Shown here: piece by piece, positions 36,381 through 48,479 of the stretch
Numbering within the stretch: position 1 is the first letter of the stretch
Layout: each line of letters begins with the position of its first letter
Assembly: GCF_029784155.1 (NCBI RefSeq)
Contig: NC_073693.1
Location: 162,112,031-162,176,030 of the forward strand
DNA length: 64,000 bases
Direction of reading: 5' to 3'
DNA from: Uranotaenia lowii
Lineage: Eukaryota; Arthropoda; Insecta; Diptera; Culicidae
The notes under the pieces: model-generated
The model's input: only the letters and a program-made list of their open reading frames with translations
What the model was told of the DNA's origin: nothing
Databases searched by the model: none
Made by a program: the position numbers and the translations under genes

Positions 36381-37849
36381 CAGTACCGTTCATAATTGTA
36401 TAGAAATTGGAAGCAAGCGCACTGTCACTTTGACTTTGAACTTCCATAACTTTTTACTCTGATAATATTTTTAGATCAAATTTTTTACGTTAGATACATC
36501 AACTATCACACTATTATATCACAAAATTTGAGCTTTCTGGAGATTGTGTGGCCTGAGAAACAGTAATTCTACGAAAGTTTGACTTTTTGGACTTTTCTCA
36601 TTGAAACTGCAATATCTGTGGAACTACGCAACATTTTTTATTGAAACTTTGCACAGTGATTGTTGAAATATGAAGCTAGCATGACTGAAGTTTTCGAAAA
36701 GTTCTATTGATGAGAGAAAAAGTTACGCGAGGTGCAATATTTCAGGCATGAACCTTGAAATGCAATTTCTATAGAATTTTGGACGATTCATGAGAACAAT
36801 ATATGGGAACAAAATTGGTACGCTTCTTCAAATTTCCTGAGAAGGATTAAGAAATGTACCACTAAATGGAATGATCGCAGGAACGCTTCTGAACAGCGAG
36901 TCTTGAGTAGGTTAAGGATAGGACATACTCGATTAACTCATTCGTTCCTTTTTGAGAAAGATTCGCCACCTGTATGTCAATTCTGTGGAGTACGGACTTC
37001 TGTTCAACATATTCTCGTTGATTGTGATGGATATGACCAAGCCAGACGAGATCATAGAATTACCGGAGATATCAGTGGAATTCTACATAACGATTCATCG
37101 AAAGAAACAGCAATTATAAACTTCCTGAAAGCTATTGAAATGTTCGATAAGATTTAAGTTAGGATATCATTATGTAAATTAGCTTTTAAGAAACTTTAAG
37201 ACACGAATGCCATGAAAATGGTAAAATGTCTTTAATAAAATAATAATAATAATAATGAGAACAATATCGTTTCCTTCACCAATCAGACAAAAAATGTCTG
37301 GCAAAAGCAATGAAGAAAAGAAAAACTGGAATAAATTATCCATTTGGGTTTTGAAATCAGAATCTCGCGATATCGTTGTGATTTTTCGGTTGAAATAGAT
37401 TTACTGGTTGCTAAACAGAGAATATGATTTTCCTATGGAAACATTCGTCCAAAATTCTATAGAAATCGTATTTCAAAGTTCATGCCTGAAATATTGCACC
37501 TCGCGAAACTTTTGATCTCATCGTGGAACTTTCCGAAAACTTCAGACATGCTAGCTTCATATTTCAACAATCACTCTGCAAAATTTCAATAAAAAATGTT
37601 GCGTAGTTCCAGAGATATTGCAGTTTGAATGAGAAAAGTCCAAAAAGTCCGACTTTCGTAGAATTACTGTTTCTCAGGCCACACAATCTCCAGAAGGCTA
37701 AAATTTTGTGATATAATAGTGTGATGATTGATCTATCTAACGCAAAAAAATTGATCAAAAAAAATCATCAGAGTAAAAAGTTATGGAAGTTCAAAGTCGA
37801 AGTGACAGTGCGCTTGCTTCCAATTTCTATACAATTATGACCGGTACTG
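36381..37849. mobile_element. TA-flanked foldback MITE, interrupted by a LINE
   Basis: The ends are CAGTACCGTTCATAATTGTA and the complement of TACAATTATGACCGGTACTG, flanked by TA (36379-36380 and 37850-37851) as in Tc1/mariner elements. The arms are about 400 bp and extend well inside. Without the LINE insertion and its duplication the element is about 1.0 kb. No transposase. Confidence 0.88.
36803..37254 (+). mobile_element. 5'-truncated I-like LINE, 3' end
   Basis: A 452-bp insertion bounded by the 13-bp duplication ATGAGAACAATAT (36790-36802 and 37255-37267). The open frame from the first base to the stop at 37157 encodes only the C-terminus. It includes RLRIGHTRLTHSFLF and a Cys-Cys-His-Cys knuckle (CQFCGVRTSVQHILVDC, at about residues 54-70 of the fragment), as found after the RNase H region of I-clade LINEs. 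The insert ends in (TAA)n repeats rather than poly-A, which also fits the I clade. Confidence 0.85.
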
Positions 37850-37985
37850 TACCTCCCTCCTCCTATGTATCTACTCACTGGCAGGAGGATGGTGTGTCAG
37901 ATAATCATAGAATCATACCAAAATGATTTTCCGTGTTAAGTTTTGTCCATTTCTCGAATTTTGAAAGAAAAAAAAAGGAAAGGTA

Positions 37986-38729
37986 CACCCAAAATAATTT
38001 TCACTTAAAAAATAAGTGACATCTGTAGTAAATTCTCGCCATACGTAATTTCATTTGAATTTTAAGTGATGGGTCAAGTGAATTCACTTTAGTGACCGGT
38101 CAAGTGAATTACACTATGACGTTCGAGTGAAATTTATCTAAATTTCTAAGTAAGTTATCTCTCGCGTTTTTAAATAAAAGAACATTTATAGAACAGCACT
38201 TCGATTTCAAATACTTACATTACGCTTTCGCCATAAATTTATTGATTGGAAAATTCCATCGTAATCCCAAGGCAGATCGGTTACTGCGGATAGTGCGACT
38301 TCTAAATCTGCTAAATCCCTGCTGCAAACCAGAAAATCTGTTCAGTTCAATCAACAAGCTGAAACATTATAACACCTTTAAATAACTTTTTCTCACATCA
38401 CGTTTAACACAAACTACCGCAAAAATCGCCTATTAAAGAATTGGGAAAATTCAAATCCAGCACAAGCTTTAAACGCTGCTCTTTAGAATTTGCCATTTTG
38501 AACTCTGAAAATAAACACAATTACAACCCGACATTCACTTGAAATTCAAGTGATGGGGAAGTGAATATTTTTTCTCACTTCAAATTCAAGTGACGACTGA
38601 AGTGAATGTGAATGAATTCACTTGAAATTTAAGTGACTGCCAAGTGAAATGTATATGTCGCACTTGAATGGAAGAAAATCACTGGATCCTTGTTTTTAAG
38701 TGAAAAATCATGTGTATTTGGGTTCAGTG
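37986..38729. mobile_element. TA-flanked MITE rich in AAGTGA motifs
   Basis: The left end CACCCAAAATAATTTTCACTT and the right end (complement CACTGAACCC..TTTTTCACTT) are imperfect inverted repeats next to TA (37984-37985 and 38730-38731). The interior repeats TCACTTGAAATTCAAGTGA-like motifs. It interrupts copy B' at a point where copy B reads continuously. Confidence 0.7.
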
Positions 38730-40546
38730 TAAATGTAAGCATTCCTCTTCCCTTCCTGTATTCCAAATTCTATCCTCCTACTGCAAGAAAGGAATAGTGT
38801 CAAATAGAAAAAAAAATCGTATTGAAATACCATCCCATGTCAAATTTGGTCTTATTATCGTAGTTAATTCTTGAGTTAGGCATAAACTTGAAAGAAAGTA
38901 CCATCCCTCATACCGTTTTCTCCATTGAATGGAGTGGTGAAAATTTAATATTCATGAAAGTATTTTTCGTACTCAAATAGTTGTTGATGCCAAATCATTT
39001 GCTCGATTTATTTTCGAGTTATGCAAAAAAAAATTGTATGGAAGCCCCCCTATCCCCCTTTATATCTTTCCGCTGAAGAAAGGTGGGACTAAAATTTAAA
39101 ATAGAAACATTTCTCGTATTCAAATACCCTCACGTGCCAAATATGGATCAATTTGCTTGATCAGTTCTATAGATATGCTGAAAATTGTAAGGGAAACCTC
39201 CCCCTTTTCATCAACCTCTTTGAAGAAGTGAGGGATACCAAATATTCATAAAAGCATTTCACGTACCTAAATATCGTTCCATGCCAAATTTGGATCGATT
39301 TGATGTTGTAGTTCTCGAGTAATGCAGTCAAAACTGTATGAAACTCTCCTCCCTCTTTCCTTTCTCCCCGCTGGAAGAAGGAAGGGGTCTCAAACAATCA
39401 TTAGAACATGTCACGTTCCCAAATACCCGCCCATGCAAAATTTGGTTCCATTTGCTTAATTAATTTTTGAGTTATTTTATAAATTATAAAAGAGGCTCCC
39501 TCCCCCCCCCCCCCATAAACCCCTTCTTGAAAGAGGGAGGGGTCTCAAATAATCATAGAAATATTTTTCGTACTCAAATACCCTTCAATGCCAAATTTGG
39601 TTCCATTTGCTTTATAAGTTTTTGAGTTATGTCAAAAAATATGAAAGAGGCTCCCTTCCCCTTTCTACTGGAATGAGAGAGGGGTCTCAAATAATCATTG
39701 AAATATTTTTCGTATCCAAATACTTTTCCATGCCAAATTTGGTAACATTATCTTGATTAGTTTTCGAGTTATATGGAAAATTGTTACTTAGCCCCCCTCC
39801 CCCCTTCCTATCACCCCACTGAGAGGAGGGAGGGGTACCTAATATTCATAGGAATATTTTTCGTATCCAAATACCCTCCCATGCCAAATTTGGTTCCATT
39901 TGCTTTATAAGTTTTTGAGTTATCTAAAAAATATGAAAGAGGCCCCTCCCCCTTTCTACTGGAAAGAGGGAGGGGTCTCAAATAATCATTGAAATATTTT
40001 TCGTATCCAAATACCTTTCCCATGCCAAATTTGGATCCAATATCTTGATCAGTTTTCGAGTTATATGAAAAATTGTAAGGTAGCCCCCCACCCCCTTCCT
40101 ATCACCCCACTGAGAGGAGGGAGGGGTACCTAATATTCATAGAAATATTTCTCGTTCCCAATTACCACCCCATGCCAAATTTGATACCATTTTCTTGATT
40201 GGTTCTCGAGTTATGCAAAAAATTGTTTTTTGTTTGGAAGGCCCCTCCCCCCCTTCATGAGAGAGGGAGGGATCTCAAACCATAATAGAACCTTCCCCTG
40301 CCACCAATACCCCCACCTGCCAAGTTTCACGCAAATCGACTCAGTAGTTTTCGAGTCTATAGGGAACAGACAGACAGAAATCCACAAATCCTCAACCAAG
40401 CACATTTTCAATGCAAGTGGTGGCGATATGAAGCCTTCATGTGTTTTTTTTGTTCTTGATTCCTAGCTCATTTCTACAGCACATGGTTATGAATAACGCC
40501 AAGATGTGACTCAGGTTGACATTTTGCCGATCGAATAAAACATATA

Positions 40547-41461
40547 GGGGAGGAGCGGGCTATATGCGCCTATTAAGCTAAACACTGATTTAATCAAATA
40601 TCACATCGAATATGTGTAGAAAAACTATATACACGTGTGCAGTCATCTGTTTTCTATACAATGGAGTAATTTTCATGTTAAAATTTTCTTCTGTTTCCAA
40701 GAAAACGATGTTATTGTAAGTGTTGTCTAAAATGCCGAACCTCAAACCGTGCGGGCTAAATGCGCCTATTTATGTTTTGAACAAAATTTCTGTTTTTTGG
40801 GCAATATTTCCGTATAATTTCATTGAAACTGCTAGAAAGTAGTAATTTCCGTACGACAAAGCTGAAGTTTTATAAAAATCTATTTATATTATAATTTTGT
40901 GGAATAAAACAAAAGTTAGGGTTGCCATACTATGGAGGCAGTTCATCCATGAGAAAAACTTTATCAAATCTGTCTTTAGATCTTCAATTCATTCTTAAGA
41001 TGTCATACAGAGCTTAGATTTGAAGGTTCAGTGATAAAAATCATTTATTTATTCTATTTAACCTGTTATTTTAGGATGGAGGCATTTTACAAACATGATG
41101 GGGGCATACAAAAACACTCTTTTATTCCACTATATAATCATTATTAAACGTCCACAAAAGCTGAAATATGTTTAATTTCTAAAGTTCATTTGAGTAAGAA
41201 ACAAAAACAATCCTAGTTTTTGTTTCAAACTTCTTTACGTATAATTTTTAAAAGTCGAAATATTACATCAAAATGTATCAAAACCTTGTATATTTTTTTA
41301 AATTTTTTTGAGTTTATAAATTCATAAAATTCTTTCTTGCCTTATGTTCTAATCGTATCACCCTCAAAATGCATGGGTCAGATAAGCTGTCTTGTTAGCC
41401 ATTTCGCCAAACTGCCATAGGGTAATTTAACCCGATAGGCCCATTTAGGAAACCTTTCCCC
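40547..41461. mobile_element. TA-flanked MITE, copy 2
   Basis: The left end GGGGAGGAGCGGGCTATATG and the right end (complement GGGGAAAGGTTTCCTAAATG) are flanked by TA (40545-40546 and 41462-41463). It is the opposite orientation of the copy at 24500-25422 and is inserted in the inverted repeat-family copy. Confidence 0.8.
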
Positions 41462-42109
41462 TAATATTTGTTTTGCCAAAATCTGAAATTGAAAAGTTGG
41501 GCATTTTTAGAGATTTTCTTTTCTTTGAGGGGTTTGTTTTTTGTCTGCATGGGCGAGGCGTCGCTAGCAAACGTCGTTACAAGATAATAGTAACCAAAGC
41601 ATACTGTTCATTGATCGCTTGAAAAATTTAAAAATTGGGCGCCTATTTCTCAACCAAGTTCCTATATTTCTTATGCACGTGGGGGCGATATGCAACCTAG
41701 ATGTGTTTTTTTCTTGCTTATTTTATTTGTACACAGCACATGGTAATAAATGACGCCTACATAGATGTGACACGGATTGATATTTTATCGATCGAATCAA
41801 AACCATATAAACGATTTCAAATATCAAAACCATTTTTTATTCGTGTTAATTTAAGTAGTAAATTGTTGCCAAAAAATATGAACTTAGTAAAGTTAATATG
41901 AAATAATGTTATGACACTTTGAGGACGTTTGAAAATAAGAAATTGGGAAGCTTTACATTAATTTTCGTATAATCCAATACGCCTAGAATGATAGACACAC
42001 TAACTGAACAAGAGTCTATTCTCTTCTAATCTGTTTAATTATAGAGCATTTTAACCAACTTGGCCATTCGTCCTCTCAACAAGAGTCTGTTCTTTGAAAT
42101 AGATAAGAT

Positions 42110-44038
42110 CAGGGCCGGATTAAGCCATCGGGGGGCCCGGGGCAATTTTTTCTCGGGGGGCCCCTATGATTCGATTTTATTAAATGCTTTCCCAGAGAAT
42201 ACAAAACATTTCAAACATGAAAAAGAACTGGAGATGAGTTCAGTATACTGTCATCTAATAGCCATGGTCTGCCTAGAAGATAGTTTTTGGTACCTTCAAA
42301 TAAAAATTGCTAATTAATCACGTGCAAACATCACGGGAGAGTTTAGAAATTCAAGAAAATGAAGTGAGTGTAAGTTCAAGAATTAAAGAATAAAAATCAG
42401 GATATATTCCGAACCACAATTCAGTGTCTTAAATCTAAAATATAATTTCAAATCAAGTTTTTGAGAATAAAATATGTATTAAGTTTGAACTAAAAGATTC
42501 AAAGTTACAATCAGAGCCAAAGCAGAAATTTCACAACATGTTAACTTCAATTTTATATCTTTGAAACACAAAAAAAAATGTTTATGAATATGTTTATGAA
42601 TATGATTCTCATCAGATAAAAAAAATGGATATCAAATTGTTATTCTGTAAACCACCTGGTGTTCCAATTCGAGACATCTTGGCAAAACTTGATCTTGAAT
42701 ATTTGTACCCTATCTAGAATTTTTTAAAATGTCTGACTCGGTCGTTTAGTCCTCTTACCTTCACATCTTTCCCCCTGTATATGTACCCTATTAATCTTGG
42801 CTTCGTTTAATTAATAGAGTAACCTCTCATGCGATGGGTCCGACAAACTCTACCAAAAGGCTGGCCAGGAAGACGATCACCTGGAGTAGCTATCGGAACC
42901 TCAGCTACAGGAAGCCACCAGCGTACCCAGATGGAAAATTTTTATAGTGAACCCTAGACGTTCCCCTTCCCTCTCCTAAATTAAATTATAATCTAACAAT
43001 TGAGTCGCCGCGACTATTACGGCTCCCCCTTCTACTAACACAGATAAGTTAAGTGATACACTCGGCAAAATGAAACTTTATAAGTAAAATGCCTTAATAA
43101 ACAAACCATTGATTAAAAAAAAAAAATGTTATTCTAAATGTGGCAAAAATTTAAATGGATGCCTCAAAGCTCACGGGGTAATCTGAATAAAGATAAGATT
43201 AAAAACATTGAAATATTCATGTTAAGAAAATCACTCAATGATACTAGCAACTCAACTATTAGATCGTTTTTATGATAATTTGAAAATTATCATTTGGAAA
43301 ATGATATACTGAATTCAGGATATTTACTTCAGTAGCTGATAAAATTTTGGGTTAAATCAGTTGAAAATGTTCCAATAAGTCTAAGGCAAAATTTGGGATG
43401 GAAATTAAATAAAGAAACTCTGTCGATCGATCGATCGGTCAAATTTAAGCAACTACAGTTTTTAAGCATTTATATTAAAAAATAAGAAAAGAAAACGGTT
43501 TATGATTTATAAACCAATAGAAAGTTCAATAATAATGATTGAAAAGTGAAAATTTATACCCGGTATTATCCCGGATACTGCCCGGGTAAAATTTTGAAAT
43601 GTTTATCATAAAGCTTCTCTATTCTCTTTTAGCACTGTGAGCTAACAAGTTTACGATTTAAAAAAATGAAATTGGAGGTGTTTTGCCTCATATTCGTCTT
43701 TATTTTTTTCGAACTTGGTTTACAATATTTTTGTCCAGATTTTGAGTTGAAAATTTTGAAATTCAAAACCAAAATTTTGACATTCTTAGCCCGCAAAATG
43801 CGGGAGAACTTTTTCACTACTTACTCTAGGGGGCCCCCTTAGCTTGAAAAAAAATTTCTAGCTATTATTTCACGGAGGCCCCTTGTTGTTACATTTCAAG
43901 TTTGCATTCCGATTCTCTAGTTTTGATTTCTTTCCATAGATTTGTAGAAATGATAAACTTTTTTTTCCCTCGGGGGGCCCCTGAGCCGGGGGGCCCGGGG
44001 CAATTGCCCCTTTTGCCCCCCCCCTTAATCCGGCCTTG
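42110..44038. mobile_element. Non-autonomous hAT element (1.9 kb) with nested LINE
   Basis: The ends are CAGGGCCGGATTAAG and CTTAATCCGGCCTTG, flanked by a perfect 8-bp duplication GATAAGAT (42102-42109 and 44039-44046). GGGGGGCCCGGGGC tracts lie just inside both ends. It contains a 480-bp LINE tail; without it the element is about 1.44 kb. No transposase. Confidence 0.93.
42647..43126 (+). mobile_element. 5'-truncated LINE 3' end (480 bp)
   Basis: Bounded by TGTTATTCT (42638-42646 and 43127-43135) and ending in a 12-A tail. The first 60 bases read PPGVPIRDILAKLDLEYLYP, which could be an RT C-terminus, then a stop. The rest is 3' UTR. Its last 120 bp are shared with 12828-12945. Confidence 0.75.
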
Positions 44039-44698
44039 GATAAGATTGAATTGAAGTTTTAAAAGGCCGAATGAACTATTTGATTTTTTGCTAACGTAAA
44101 TTGAAGTTATCAATAAAATAATCTACTTTTTAATAACAAAAAGTGAGGATATGCATTTTCCGGAAGAATTTCTAACTATCAACTATCAAACAAATTAAGC
44201 AAACTATCAACTTTTACAAAAAATGTATACATTATTTCTTCATCTAAAAACTGTTGGGCCCAAAATAAATTTTGATAAAATAAACTTAACTTTTTTTTAA
44301 AATCATTCACCAAAACTGTGTACACGTTTACTGTTTGTTTACACACAATTCAAGTACAAACTTAACATGAAAAGTGTGTTTTTGTTTTACATATTTTGGC
44401 TATATAAATAGAAGAGACTTTTGATTCACTTTTTTGTTGAAAAGTTTTTATGATGAACTTTTAATTTGACCTGATAGAGTTAAAAATAATATTAGTTCCT
44501 GTAATTTCTTAGGTGAAATAAGTGAAAACGCGCAATATAGCTATGAAACATCTACAATTTAAAAATTTTATCTTCAAAATGGCAAGAAAGGATATCCCGA
44601 GTGGTTGAATCTGAAGCTGATATTCAAAATTATTATAAAGGTCTTTGTAAATCAAGGTCTTTTGGTTGAACAGCATTCAGTGAAATTGATGTACCACA

Positions 44699-45778
44699 CA
44701 CAACGAAAAAAATCTGTAAAATCACATCACATGTGATGTAAATAAAAAGAAGCATCATATATGACGGAATTTTCAGTGCTAGTTGGAAATTACACGCCAG
44801 TGAAATTTTGCAACGTGTAAAATAAAAATGATGTAAAATTTTGCAACGTGTAAAATAAAAATGATGTAAATTATAATCTCACTGAATATTGAAAGGGAAA
44901 CTTTCCAATTGGAATTTATTTTGTTTTATTTTTTGTTTATATGATTCAACAATGGAATTTTCTCATCTCTTCATAAAAATTAAACCTTTTTATAACTAAT
45001 CTAATTTATTTTACTTAGCGACAAACATTTTTTAGCAAACATTTTTTTTTATTAGGATTCACTTCACCCTTTTACTTTCTTTCCCGGATCCTAAGTTGAT
45101 TTACGTGGAGCCGCTTCCGGAACCGCATCCCTGCTTCACGAAGATCTCCGGGAACCTCACTCGCGGGAAAACTGCTTAAACTTTGGTGCACGACTTGACT
45201 TGACACTTTGTTTACATTTGTCTCTGGTCCTGTTCTTGACAGTTCATAATTTTACATGACATTATCATGTTCAGTGTTTGTAATATTGATTAAACACAAA
45301 TTCAAAGTCGTCATCACATTCCATGACATGTAATTTTAAGAAATTTCTTATTCAGTGTTGTTAAGAATTGTGTATGACCAAAAACATTTGTAAAATTACA
45401 TCACATATGATGTAACGAAAAAGAAGCAACACATATGATGGAATTTTCAGAGCGAGTTGAATATTACACGTCTATGAATTTCAACAGACGTGTAAAATTT
45501 GGAAGACATGTAAATATTGAGGACGTGTAATATTTAATTCGCACTGAAAATTCCGTCATTTGTGATGCTTTTTTTTATTTACATCATATGTGATGGAAAT
45601 TTACATCAAATAATCGCATTCCGTGTCATGTAATATTCATGTCCTTCGAATTCAGTGCTATTATGGATTCAACTTTTTTCAATCTGTAAATTTACATCAA
45701 CAAATCGCGTTCGACGTTATGTAATATTAAAGGTTTTTCAATTTCAGTGTTGTTAAGGATTCAGATTTTTTTGCTGTG
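44699..45778. mobile_element. Probable inverted-repeat element rich in ACATCACATGTGATGT
   Basis: The ends CACAACGAAAAAAATCTG and the complement of CAGATTTTTTTGCTGTG are near-perfect terminal repeats. The interior carries several copies of CATCACATGTGATG-type palindromes (44727, 45405, 45583) followed by the motif TGA(C/T)GGAATTTTCAG in inverted pairs. It lies within the inverted repeat-family copy. No target duplication confirmed. Confidence 0.6.
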
Positions 45779-46914
45779 CAGGCATTAATTTATTCCGGAG
45801 GCAAACTTAGGATATAGCAATGAAAGTTGATAAAACAGACAAACAAGAACAAGTATTAAATTAATTTTAAAGTCTTTTCACTGACGCATCTAAAAAGACC
45901 TTGCCCCAATAAATGGGACAAATATATACTTCGATATTTCTTTTTGTCAACATAACTAATATTTTTTTTGAAAATATTACTTATTTCCAGAGCATATGAA
46001 AGTTGAACTGTGGTGATATTCGTTAGGATTTGACCGGTGTTTCATTTTTGAAAATTAAGATTTAAAGTAAAAAAGACACATTATTTTTATTAAGGTTTTG
46101 TTTATATGATAATTTCCAGGAAATAAAATGAACTCATGAAACCATCGTAGCCTGAACAGATTATTTATTTTCAATCTATTAAATATTAAAAAAATCTGCT
46201 TATCAATTAAATGTTATTTAATCTTAAAAATATAACGTAATCCTAAATGAAATCGCAGATCACCACCAACAATGTTCAGGAAATTTAGAAATCAGAACTG
46301 CTTGAATTAAAATCTTTAAAATAATGGGTGAATATATCTAAACATATGTTTTCCTCTTTTCAAAACCAATCGTTTCTTTGATTCATTGGGTTAAAGTTCA
46401 AAGGAGTTCATTTGCATTTTTTGCTTGAATAAAAAAAAGGAATTAGCAATACACAAAATCACCAGATTTAATGCCATGACAAGTGCTGTTAGGGAACACT
46501 TTAAGTTGAAATGTGTAAAGCCTATAACTTAAGTATCAGGCGAAACTTTTTGGAAATGATTAGGTGAAAATATGGATTTTAATTCAAACTGCTTCGAAGC
46601 ATGAGGATGGTGAATAATAAGCTGTTTGAAAATGGTTAGTAAAAAATCTTTTCTAATGTGTTTCATTTCTACAGCTCTAAAAAATACACCACCCAAAGCA
46701 TATTGGGAGCTGAAAGCGCTGCGTTAGGCAAAATATTCTGCAAATACTTCAAAAATCGTCCCGATATTATAAACAGTATAACAAAACAAAATAAATCTAC
46801 TGAATGGAATACAGCAAATGAAGAAAAAATGCTGGTGACAGATTGGAAAACGGCACCGTGGATTTCAGCTAAGTAGTTTTGTTTTTTGTTTTTATTTAGA
46901 CGATAATGTAGAGG

Positions 46915-46932
46915 TTGTGTGTGTGTGCGCGC

Positions 46933-46971
<39 letters not shown>
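46915..46971. repeat. (GT)n microsatellite with GC interruption
   Basis: GTGTGTGTGTGCGCGCGCG followed by uninterrupted GT. The cysteine/valine ORFs on one strand and Thr/His ORFs on the other are translations of the repeat. Confidence 0.95.
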
Positions 46972-46975
<4 letters not shown>

Positions 46976-47449
46976 GGGGGGAGGGGGGCGGGGCGAATTG
47001 GATAGTGAGTTTGATCGGCAAATATTCAATATCACTACAGCAAAAAAAAGAGTTTTTTGTTTTATTGTCGCCATTTTCCCAATTTCGGATTTTCAAAGCA
47101 TTTATGTTAACTAAATTTTTCTAGACAGTGAATTTTAAATTTGACAGGCACTATTTACCTCCTATTACGGAAATGAATAACACTAAATCGCTTTAGTTCT
47201 GAATATCAATGTAGTGATTTTTTTTTTCTATACTACACAGATATTTCGAAAATATCAGAGCTTTTGTTGGGGTGTTTATTGAAAGTTTAGCTTAAAACTA
47301 GTTTCGTGTTTCTTTTGACGTTCATCGATGAATATGAAAAATCGTAAAAATTTCTAAATCTAAAGATTTTGTAAATTCTGAAAAAGAAAAATCAATGTAA
47401 TGTTAGTTTTCGTGTTACAAACAAATGGTAGCTTTGTAAAGCTTTTATT

Positions 47450-48080
47450 CTTAGTTTTTGCAAGAGTTAATTTGCGTTTTCATTTTTTTTTTAAGTCTCC
47501 GGTCAAATCAAAGGCTTGTGCAGTGTTCGGTAATGGATCATTTTTTCGTCAGTAGGGTCGGTTCGTTGTGTGTGTTTGTGTATGTGTGTGTTTGTGTGGG
47601 GATAATTGACGTGATCGATTGGTTCGGTGTTCGTTTTTTGCTCGCTAGATCGTTCTTGCTCTTCTCGTTTTAAATTTTAAACGCGTGATAAAATTCGGTG
47701 AGTTGCATCGTTGCCATGTGCATTGTACGTGTTTGAAAGTGCCACGTTAGGACGCTTTGCTCTTTTCGTCTTAAGCGCGCGGTAAAATTCGGTGAGTTAC
47801 GCCGGTGCTAAGTACTAAGTTAGTTAGGACGTATAAAAACGCGATGTACTCGATAGTGTGCGACGCGACGATTTTTAACTTTGCTTTGATCACATCCCTT
47901 CCCAAAGGGAATCCAGATCTTATTTACCTTACTCACTAACAAACCACCCTTCCTGTGACGACCGTGGAGATTTAGAGGTGTATTCGGTCTCTAGTAGCAA
48001 CGGAAGTCGAACTAACAATCCTTCCCTTTCCCCGATGAACCGTAAGGACGTGGCCGGCGCCGTTATTGACCATATAAGAT
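47450..48080 (+). other. GC-richer block with internal duplication, unassigned
   Basis: GATAAAATTCGGTGAGTTGC (47687-47706) and CGGTAAAATTCGGTGAGTTAC (47781-47801) belong to a duplicated segment of about 50 bp, each preceded by TTGCTCTTCTCGTTTTAA-like sequence. 47950-48080 holds GACGACCGTGGAGATTTAG and GATGAACCGTAAGGACGTGG, which looks like a leader or tail of a retroelement, but the source is not identified. Confidence 0.4.
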
Positions 48081-48479
48081 GAGGAACCTTCGAAACGTGC
48101 ACACAGAAAATGGTAAGCTAATCCCAAGCCCCATTTATTTGGATCTATGTGCAAATTTGATGGTTCTTGTCAATCACGGAGTAGCAACTACTGAAATGTA
48201 CGGTTTATCCAAGCTCAAGCTTATCCAAGCTGAATGGAATACAGCAAATGAAACATACATATTAACAACATACAGTTATTTATTTAACAAGTTACAAAAA
48301 TTGGATTTTAAAAGACCCGTTGAGTTTAAATTCTTTGGTTTAATTTTGATAGAATTAAGCGTAACGATCCGAGTAAAGGGAAAGAAGGGAAATGTAAAGA
48401 AAACTAGGAAAAATAGAAAATGGATGCCAAATTGAACATGGTAAGACGAAGTTTACCGGATCTGCTAGTATATATATAG

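Larger units (their letters stand above)
35716..40382 (+). repeat. CTAGCTGACC repeat family, copy B' with nested insertions
   Basis: Starts CTAGCTGACCCGGTGTGCTT and follows the order of copy B. It is interrupted by foldback elements at 36381-37849 and 37986-38729. The same tandem array follows, with GCCAAATTTGG at 39136, 39283, about 39434, 39590, 39732, 39883, 40024 and 40174. It ends GGGAACAGACAGACAG at 40365-40380. Confidence 0.8.
40383..48468 (-). repeat. Inverted long copy of the CTAGCTGACC family, heavily invaded
   Basis: Read on the minus strand it follows copy A backwards: 40383-40540 and 41465-41900 match 29460-29640 and 29080-29400, 44050-44420 matches 28450-28750, and 46560-46860 matches 27480-27690. 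It terminates at 48465-48468 with CTAG, complement CTAGCAGATCCGGTAAACTTC, a variant of the family start. Elements at 40547-41461, 42110-44038 and 44699-45778 interrupt it. 46880-48460 is not matched in copies A or B. Confidence 0.7.

Noticed and set aside
46892..47124. Cys/Val- and Thr/His-rich ORFs
   Set aside because: Translations of the GT microsatellite.
48079..48435. 118-aa ORF as a host gene
   Set aside because: Lies at the end of the inverted repeat-family copy, has low-complexity Lys/Arg C-terminus and no domain.
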